Assembly: GCA_002427845.1 (NCBI GenBank)
Contig: DIYZ01000137.1
Location: 13,315-41,438, forward strand
Origin: Chloracidobacterium sp. UBA6041
Lineage (GTDB): Bacteria; Acidobacteriota; Blastocatellia; Pyrinomonadales; Pyrinomonadaceae
Length of the DNA stretch: 28,124 nt
Reading direction: 5' to 3'
Shown here: in pieces, positions 22,282 through 28,124 of the stretch
Layout of the letters: every line of letters starts with the position of its first letter
Numbering within the stretch: position 1 is the first letter of the stretch
Notes under the pieces: model-generated
Seen by the model: the letters and a program-made list of their open reading frames with translations, nothing else
Database searches by the model: none
What the model was told of the DNA's origin: nothing
Translations under genes and position numbers: made by a program

Positions 22282-23892
22282 TCAATGCATTGGCACGGGT
22301 ACCTTTCTGCGCTTCACGCGGGCAAACAGAAAGACCAGGGGAATGCATATCACGCATAAAAACGATAGTAACCGGAAATTGTCGATGTAAGACATTACGC
22401 TAGCCTGTCGTACGACCGTTCCATAAATGGCGCCGTAGGCCTGCTGCGATGCCGCGGTGGAACCGGCCTGGCTTGACAGCGTTCCGATCATGTCGTGCAC
22501 GCGTTGCTGAAACGCAGGATCGTAAGGCGTAAGGTGCGAAACCATCGCCGCCTGATGAATTTGAACGCCGCGCGCAAGCATGGTAGTAACCGCTGCAATA
22601 CCAAGACTACCGCCCGTGTTGCGCATTAGATTGAACACGCCGGACGCGTTGCCCATCTGATCATTCGCCAGTGTACCCAACGCCATCGTAGTCAACGGTA
22701 CAAAAACAAAACCCATCGCGAAGCCGCTTATGATGCCCGGCCAGACTATGCTGCCCATTGAGATTTGCAGATTAATATCGCTAAATAAGTAGGTCGAGAA
22801 CGCCAGCAGGCTAAAGCCAAACAAGAGCAGATAGCGGCCGTTTATCTTACCGATCAGTCTACTGACAATAACCATCGACGCGATTGAGCCAAGCCCGCGC
22901 GGGCTAACGGCCAGTCCGCTTTGCAGCGCCGGATAACCCAGCAGCGTCTGTAAGAAGAGCGGCAACAGGGCGATAGTTCCATACAGCACTATTCCGAGCA
23001 CAGTCATCAGTGCGGTCCCGACCGCGAAATTTCGATTGGCCAAAATACGTAAGTTGACAATCGGCTCCTTCGCGCGCAGCTCCCAGATGATGAACGAAAT
23101 GAACGTCACGCCTGCAAACACCGCGGCCCAGGTAATCAACGACGATGAAAACCAGTCTTCCTCCTGTCCTTTATCTAAAACCAACTGCATCGTGCCCAGA
23201 GCAACTGCCATCATGCCAAAGCCAATATAGTCGATGCGGCCCGGACGCTGTTGTTTGATGTAGGGTGGGTCTTCGATAAAAGTCCTGGCCATCAAGACCG
23301 CAATTATTCCGACCGGCACATTAATGTAAAAGATCCATCGCCAGGAGTAATTGTCGGTAATCCAGCCACCGAGCGTCGGCCCAATGATCGGCGCCACGAC
23401 AATGCCCATGCCAAATACCGCCATCGCCGAGCCTCGCTTTTCGGTCGGAAAACTTTCCATGAGCACAGACTGTGCAATAGGTTGCAGCGCACCGCCGCCG
23501 GCGCCTTGCAGGATGCGCGCAACAATCAACATGCCGAGGCTCGCAGCCGCTCCACACAGAGCCGACGAAGCAGTGAAGATCATAATGCAAAAGATCAAGA
23601 AGTTCTTGCGACCGAAATAGCGTGTCAGCCAATTGGTTGCGGGTAGGATGATTGCATTCGAAACGAGATAACTGGTCAGTACCCAGGTCGATTCTTCCGG
23701 GGTCGCGGAAAGATTACCGGCGATGTGCGGCAGGGCAACGTTTGCGACCGACGTATCCAGCACTTCCATGAAGGTCGCGAGCATCACCGCAGCTGCAATC
23801 AGCCAGGGATTAAAACTCGGAGCCCATTCTCCCGCCGCCGCGGCAGGCCGCGTTCTCGCGGCAACACGAAATCGTTCTGCCAGACTACTCAT
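22282..23892 (-). CDS. DHA2-family drug/proton antiporter (EmrB/QacA type)
   Basis: A 536-residue inner-membrane transporter with 14 predicted membrane segments. 'FMEVLDTSVANVALPHIAG' is the DHA2 signature of the first helix. 'GRKNFLIFCIMIFTASSALC' (motif A region), 'RILQGAGGGALQPIAQSVLM' and 'GMGIVVAPIIGPTLGGWITD' (motif C) follow, with 'WRWIFYINVPVG' behind. It exports lipophilic compounds in exchange for protons, through an adaptor and an outer-membrane channel. It starts 15 bases after the HlyD-like gene and is the third gene of the operon. Confidence 0.95.
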   Translation of the reverse strand: MSSLAERFRVAARTRPAAAAGEWAPSFNPWLIAAAVMLATFMEVLDTSVANVALPHIAGNLSATPEESTWVLTSYLVSNAIILPATNWLTRYFGRKNFLIFCIMIFTASSALCGAAASLGMLIVARILQGAGGGALQPIAQSVLMESFPTEKRGSAMAVFGMGIVVAPIIGPTLGGWITDNYSWRWIFYINVPVGIIAVLMARTFIEDPPYIKQQRPGRIDYIGFGMMAVALGTMQLVLDKGQEEDWFSSSLITWAAVFAGVTFISFIIWELRAKEPIVNLRILANRNFAVGTALMTVLGIVLYGTIALLPLFLQTLLGYPALQSGLAVSPRGLGSIASMVIVSRLIGKINGRYLLLFGFSLLAFSTYLFSDINLQISMGSIVWPGIISGFAMGFVFVPLTTMALGTLANDQMGNASGVFNLMRNTGGSLGIAAVTTMLARGVQIHQAAMVSHLTPYDPAFQQRVHDMIGTLSSQAGSTAASQQAYGAIYGTVVRQASVMSYIDNFRLLSFLCVICIPLVFLFARVKRRKVPVPMH

Positions 23893-23907
23893 GTTCTTCG
23901 GAATCGC

Positions 23908-25386
23908 TCATCTCACTTTGACCTGTGGCACAACCGACATACCGGGCGCCAGCAGATGTTGCGGATCTGGAGGCTCGTCGAAAACTATCTTGACCGGAAT
24001 GCGTTGGACCACTTTGACGTAATTGCCTGTAGCGTTCTCCGCGGGTATGAGACTGAAGCGGGCGCCAGTGCCCGCTTGAATGCTGTCCACGTGCCCTTTA
24101 AAAGTTTTGTCGGAGTAGGCATCGATTGTTACTTCGGCTGACTGTCCCGGTCTAATTTCCCCTATCTGACTTTCTTTGAAATTTGCCGTCACCCAAACCT
24201 CGCCCGGGACTACTGCCATCAAGGGCTGTCCCACCTGGACCAGCGCGCCTACTTCCACCGCCTTGCGCGTCACGCGACCCGCCTCCGGCGCATAGATTTT
24301 TGTGTAAGAAAGTTCCAGTTCAGCCGCGTCCAATGCTGCTCTCAAACTCTCGAGGTTGGCGCCAGCGGTTTGCGCTTGCGCTTCACTAACAGCGACTTGC
24401 TGCGGCGCTGTATTTGCCTGGGCCAATCGTCCTTGAGCTTCGCTTACCTGAGCCTGCGCCCCGGTGATCTGTGTCTGCGCACGCCTGGCAGTGTGTGACT
24501 GAGCTGATTCCGCTGCACGCCCTTCGTTGACTTTCGCCTCAGACGCCGCGACTTTTTGACGCGCAGCTTCTACCTGCGCATCAGCTGTACGTGCGGCGGC
24601 GACAGCGACATCGAGTTGTTGTCGCGAGATCTCGTCTTTGCTGTAAAGCTCTTGATAACGGCGCACGTCGGCGTTGGCGCGTGAGGCCTGTGCCAAGGCA
24701 GCGGTAAGTTGGGCCCGCGATTGATCGGCATTTGCCAACGCGCTCGAAACGCCGGCACCTGCCTGGCTGATCCGGCTGCGTTCGGCGGCGGCGTTGGCCT
24801 GCGCTCCGCTCACTCCTGAGCGTGCCTGGCGCACACCGGCCGCTGCCTGCTGCACGTTGGAGCTCGTGTTCGCACGAGTGAGGGTGACCTGAGTTTGGGC
24901 CTGATGCTGCTGCGCCAAACCCGCATCCAAAGCAGCTTTTGCTTGAGTCACTTTTGCTTCGTAGTCGCGCGCGTCCAACTCGGCAAGCAGGTCACCCGCG
25001 TGCACCTGTTGATTGTCGGTAACGTAAATCCTGGCGACGTAGCCGGAGGCTTTTGTGCTTACTTGAATGATATGGCCATCGACAAACGCGTCGTCCGTGG
25101 TTTCGTGTGAGCGCGCGTAGAGCCAATAGCGTATGCCAAAGATAGCCACGACCAGCACCACGATGGTCGCGCCAATCAAAAATGCGGGACGCTTATAGAC
25201 AGGTCGTGTTCTGAAGTGTTGATGTCCGTTACCGTCGTCGTCAGCGCTCAACGGCCGGGCATCCTCATCAACGAGCATCGACACCTCTTTCAGGTCGCGC
25301 TTTCCGGCGCCCGGATCCCCTTCGGCTCTCTCGGCGTCCGCGTCAGTTCCGCCCGGCCCTCCATCAATGTCCAACTTTTCCGCCAT
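23908..25386 (-). CDS. HlyD/EmrA-type membrane-fusion (adaptor) protein
   Basis: A 492-residue adaptor linking inner-membrane exporter and outer-membrane channel. An unusually long, acidic cytoplasmic N-terminus (about 65 residues) precedes one membrane anchor ('AFLIGATIVVLVVAIFGIRY', about 68-87). The lipoyl half-motif 'DDAFVDGHIIQVSTKASGYV' follows. A long Ala/Gln-rich coiled coil (about 145-350) comes next, then the second half 'LSYTKIYAPEAGRVTRKAVE' and the barrel 'VWVTANFKESQIGEIRPGQS'. The coiled coil is longer than in E. coli EmrA. The gene begins 55 bases after the TolC-type gene. Confidence 0.93.
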   Translation of the reverse strand: MAEKLDIDGGPGGTDADAERAEGDPGAGKRDLKEVSMLVDEDARPLSADDDGNGHQHFRTRPVYKRPAFLIGATIVVLVVAIFGIRYWLYARSHETTDDAFVDGHIIQVSTKASGYVARIYVTDNQQVHAGDLLAELDARDYEAKVTQAKAALDAGLAQQHQAQTQVTLTRANTSSNVQQAAAGVRQARSGVSGAQANAAAERSRISQAGAGVSSALANADQSRAQLTAALAQASRANADVRRYQELYSKDEISRQQLDVAVAAARTADAQVEAARQKVAASEAKVNEGRAAESAQSHTARRAQTQITGAQAQVSEAQGRLAQANTAPQQVAVSEAQAQTAGANLESLRAALDAAELELSYTKIYAPEAGRVTRKAVEVGALVQVGQPLMAVVPGEVWVTANFKESQIGEIRPGQSAEVTIDAYSDKTFKGHVDSIQAGTGARFSLIPAENATGNYVKVVQRIPVKIVFDEPPDPQHLLAPGMSVVPQVKVR

Positions 25387-25441
25387 AGCCTAAATCTCTT
25401 TTTGTTCCATTCCCATACGAGAGAACATCTCTATAAGGTAG

Positions 25442-27190
25442 TCACCACCGAAACGCCTGCGCGTGTCCGAGGGCTGCGGCCAGATTTAGGCGCGTTGCAT
25501 TGTATTGCGCCAGCGCCGTCACCTGCGCTGCTCTGGCTTCCGCCAAAACTGTCTGCGCGCTAATGACTTCCAAATTGTCCGCCACACCCGCGCGAAAACG
25601 ATCGCGCGCCATCTCCAATTCCCGTTGCGCCAACTCGAGCGATTTGTCCGCTGCGCGCACCCCTTCTGCTGTTGTATGCAAAGTTGCGAACGCCAGGCGC
25701 ACATCTTCTTCGATCTGCCCGCGCGTGCTGTTCAGTTCGAGTTCACTCTGCCGTTCCTGACTTGCCGCCACCGCTATCCGCCCCCGCGTCAAGCCACCGT
25801 TGAAGATGGGCACATTCAACTGCACTGCCGCGCGCCGCGTCGGCAAATCGGTTTTAGTGGGAGTGATACCACTGACGCCGTAGTCGCCAAGGAACTCGAC
25901 ATTAGGCAGCAACTCTGCGCGCGCGGCCCGCTTTTGATAGTCAATCAGAGTTACCTGCGCCGCGGCGATGCGCACCTCGGGGCGATCCTGCTCCGCCTGG
26001 GCAACGGCGGCGTCAATCCCCGGTGGAGTTTCATTACTGAACCGCATTGCATCGGTAAGCGTTAAATTGCTCCCCAACGGCAAGCCGACCACTCGCTGCA
26101 ATTGCAGCCGCGCTTCTTCCAAGGCTGTTTGCGACTGGGCCAGGCGAACTTGCTGTTGGGCCAATCGTGTCTCAGCGCGCGTTACGTCGACACCCGTCGC
26201 CACGCCTGCGGTCCGCTGATCCTGTGCGAGAGTAAGTAGCGCCTGGGCCAGGTCGACATCAGCCTCAGCCGCCAGCAGCGCGCGATCAGACCGCAATGTT
26301 TCCAGGTAAGCAAGGGCGGTGAAGATCGCCACTTGCTCTCGCGCAAGGTCCTCTTGCATCTCAGCCAGATGAACACCGGCGCGCCCCGCTTGGTAAGTTC
26401 TGATTGCGCTCAGGCTAAAAATCGTTTGCTGCAAGCGGACGCGCGCGTCAAAGTTGTTGAAAGGGCCGATGAAGGTTGAGTTGAATCCCGGGAACCTTCC
26501 CGGCTGAAAACCAAGCGCCGCCAAATTCACCGTGAGGTTCGCCTGGTAAGCAGCAGCGGAGACATTTGGTAGCAACCCGGCAAGCGATTCCTTCTCAAAC
26601 CCGCGCGCCTCGAGCTTCCGCTCCTGGGCAAGCAGCGTCGCCAGATTGTTCTGCATCGCCAAATCGATTGCATCCCCCAAGCTTAAGGTAGTTGGCCCGG
26701 GACTAACCTTCGCAGCCCCCGGAACTGATGGTGGTCCGACTCCGCCCGTTGGTTGAGTCGGGCGCTGTAAAGGTTGACCACCAACCTGACCGCCTTGTAC
26801 AGCACCTGACTGCCCGACACGCGGTGTGCTGGGGGGGGTTGTGCTCTGCGTGTTGGAATTCTGGGAAGGTATTTCCTGCGGGGCTCCCGCTCCCGCTCTG
26901 CTTCTTGGTGCTTGAGCAGGATTTTGCGTGCTCGCACTGCTTTGTTGGAATTGCTGCGCGATGAACTGGGAGGTTAAGTGGTGCGAACCATGTGGCCTAA
27001 CCTGATTCAAGGGGTGATTTGACTTAGATGGGGCATCTTTCCTGCTTGCGCCCAAGATTGGACCATTAGCTGACGCCATTAAACCCAACGCGATCACCGC
27101 CGTTACGCCACATGAGAAGGGTAGGGCGCGCGACACGCACCGCCCTACGCGTTTACCTCGCGATCCCGGCAATCCTGATTTTCTTTTCAT
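25442..27190 (-). CDS. TolC-family outer-membrane channel with low-complexity N-terminus
   Basis: A 582-residue outer-membrane factor. A signal-like segment ('VTAVIALGLMASANG') lies near residues 28-42. Then about 110 residues rich in Gln, Pro, Gly and Ser reach about residue 160, before the TolC repeats begin at 'TTLSLGDAIDLAMQNNLATL'. Two TolC modules follow, with 'LAYLETLRSDRALLAAEADV' in the first and 'GVSGITPTKTDLPTRRAAVQ' plus 'NVPIFNGGLTRGRIAVAAS' in the second. Usual family length is 420-500, so the front linker is unusual. Start ATG at 27190 is chosen because the TTG at 27226 has no support. It is first in the export operon. Confidence 0.92.
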   Translation of the reverse strand: MKRKSGLPGSRGKRVGRCVSRALPFSCGVTAVIALGLMASANGPILGASRKDAPSKSNHPLNQVRPHGSHHLTSQFIAQQFQQSSASTQNPAQAPRSRAGAGAPQEIPSQNSNTQSTTPPSTPRVGQSGAVQGGQVGGQPLQRPTQPTGGVGPPSVPGAAKVSPGPTTLSLGDAIDLAMQNNLATLLAQERKLEARGFEKESLAGLLPNVSAAAYQANLTVNLAALGFQPGRFPGFNSTFIGPFNNFDARVRLQQTIFSLSAIRTYQAGRAGVHLAEMQEDLAREQVAIFTALAYLETLRSDRALLAAEADVDLAQALLTLAQDQRTAGVATGVDVTRAETRLAQQQVRLAQSQTALEEARLQLQRVVGLPLGSNLTLTDAMRFSNETPPGIDAAVAQAEQDRPEVRIAAAQVTLIDYQKRAARAELLPNVEFLGDYGVSGITPTKTDLPTRRAAVQLNVPIFNGGLTRGRIAVAASQERQSELELNSTRGQIEEDVRLAFATLHTTAEGVRAADKSLELAQRELEMARDRFRAGVADNLEVISAQTVLAEARAAQVTALAQYNATRLNLAAALGHAQAFRW

Positions 27191-27226
27191 TACGTAGATC
27201 CACGCTATATCGCTTTTTTTTTCCAA

Positions 27227-27922
27227 AGTTTGATTTATTTGAAGTCGAGCTCTTTTAATTAGCCAGAGTCGCGTCCCGGAGAAAGCCCAACCTGAGACTC
27301 TGAACCGAATGCCTTCTGCCCGGGAGTCCCAGGGCTCACGGCGGAGGTGATGTTAAGAGGGTACCAGGAAGAGATTATACACTGCTGTTGGAAGGGCACG
27401 CGCACGACTTAATCCACTGACGCCTCCCGCAAAACGTTCTGCGGCTCGAAGTCGGCGGCGTAAGAGCGCGATCCGTTTCGCGCGACAATGTAGATCCCTC
27501 ACTTTCGATCCAAATTGAGCAGGAAAAACCAAACCACGACGACATCGGCTCGAGTTTGCAAGGATGAACTGTGTAAGTTATATGGAAAGCAGACTTCTTC
27601 CCGTGACCGCTCGGCCAGCTTCACTTCGGAGCAAGTTGCGGCTCTGGAATCGACCCTATACAAGGCCACACGTCCGGTTAGTCAACACGATAGAAACCAC
27701 CAGAGAGGGCAACATCTATGGAGTTCGATCGAGCCCTTCAACTAACTAAGGCGCTTATATTGACTCGTTGAGGAGCCGGGGAGGACTGCTTTACGCCGGG
27801 TAGGGGACTTCAATTTGTTGGGTCTAAGGAGCCCTCCGCAAAACATGTCCACATATTGGCCACACGGAAAAATACCTGCAAAATATCGGTTAGCTCTAAT
27901 TACTTGATAACAGGTAGATTAT
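27227..27922. other. Long gap without a convincing gene
   Basis: About 700 bases between the TolC-type gene and the tRNA. Frames such as 27515-27745 are short, lack ribosome sites and match nothing I know. I see imperfect hairpins near 27266-27300 (AGAGTC/GACTCT) and a TATAAT-like box at 27374-27379, perhaps the leader of the export operon. Otherwise nothing can be supported. Confidence 0.6.
27374..27379 (-). promoter_or_regulatory. Possible -10 box for the export operon
   Basis: Perfect TATAAT on the minus strand, 184 bases before the TolC-type ATG. No acceptable -35 is seen 16-18 bases upstream, so it may be chance or depend on an activator. Confidence 0.3.
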
Positions 27923-27999
27923 TGGTGGAGCAGAGGGGGCTCGAACCCCTGGCCTCCGCATTGCGAACGCGGCGCTCTGCCAAACTGAGCTACTGCCCC
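27923..27999 (-). tRNA. tRNA-Ala (anticodon CGC), CCA encoded
   Basis: A complete 77-base cloverleaf on the minus strand. GGGGCAG pairs with CTGCTCC in the acceptor stem; the G3-U70 wobble pair, the identity mark of alanine tRNA, is present. The anticodon loop is TTCGCAA with anticodon CGC, reading GCG. The T arm has AGGGG-TTCGAGC-CCCCT. The 3' CCA is in the DNA. Confidence 0.95.
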
Positions 28000-28018
28000 A
28001 CTTCGGAAAGAGAATACC

Positions 28019-28053
28019 GTTTCGAGTTTCGCGTTTCAAGTTTCGAGTCAGGA
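28019..28053. repeat. Tandem heptamer tract upstream of the tRNA
   Basis: Five consecutive 7-base units: GTTTCGA, GTTTCGC, GTTTCAA, GTTTCGA and GTCAGGA. It lies 19 bases upstream of the tRNA 5' end. Same period as the tracts near bases 1-189 and 2013-2073 but a different unit. Weaker similar text may continue to the right edge. Confidence 0.75.
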
Positions 28054-28124
28054 CTATCGACAGTTTTCGCAAATTACCCGGGTTGCAATTTACGGTTTTC
28101 GGAAAGATCCGGAGGTTGGATGGG

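Noticed and set aside
27515..27749. Two overlapping frames of 61-76 codons in the gap before the tRNA
   Set aside because: No ribosome site, no recognisable motif, overlapping each other; likely chance.
1..28124. CRISPR array
   Set aside because: The only tandem repeats are 7-base units without spacers; no 25-40 base direct repeats at regular spacing were seen.

Overview
The window looks like a chromosomal piece of a free-living Acidobacteriota bacterium, perhaps Blastocatellia-like. The best pointer is a secreted VWFA-domain protein of the kind repeatedly found in Acidobacteria (4948-6183). Moderate GC, and numerous paralogue-type and decayed fragments between genes, fit that view. Taxonomy is inference, because no rRNA or ribosomal gene is present.

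Region 1 (1-7704) is ordinary chromosome. It holds an ABC-2-type permease, a Schlafen/AlbA_2 DNA-binding-type protein, a BaiN/HI0933-type flavoprotein, the VWFA-domain protein, a secreted LecA-like lectin-domain protein and a small VOC protein. The gaps carry degenerate tandem heptamers and long inverted repeats. Region 2 (7705-11761) is a junkyard between real genes. It contains a promoter-hairpins-terminator unit that may be a small RNA, a fossil group IIC intron lying just behind that terminator, a reverse-transcriptase N-terminal fragment, an intact GH30 glycosidase, GH92 and TPR fragments, a metallophosphoesterase and an internally deleted DUF486 gene.

Region 3 (11762-19539) is the highlight: a compact fluoride-response island with three fluoride (crcB-motif) riboswitches. 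One, on the minus strand, controls crcB and two DUF190 genes (three DUF190 domains). The second, divergent from it, controls a CPA2 antiporter, a universal stress protein and a truncated second one. The third controls a 28-codon microORF, an unrecognised possible tandem-PH-fold protein, enolase, a TPR protein and a DUF47/PhoU-like protein. In all three the aptamer's ACTCCT strand can pair instead with a downstream AGGAGT, forming a terminator: the mRNA should stop without fluoride and read through with it. The logic is to export fluoride (CrcB), adjust ion and proton balance (antiporter), and supply more of a fluoride-sensitive glycolytic enzyme (enolase), together with poorly known helpers.

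Region 4 (19611-28124) holds glutamine synthetase (minus strand, convergent with the island), a tyrosine-recombinase fragment, a cytidylate-kinase-like protein, and a tripartite multidrug-export operon (TolC-type, HlyD/EmrA-type, DHA2/EmrB-type; minus strand). A roughly 700-base gap without a convincing gene follows, then a tRNA-Ala(CGC) and another heptamer tract at the right edge.
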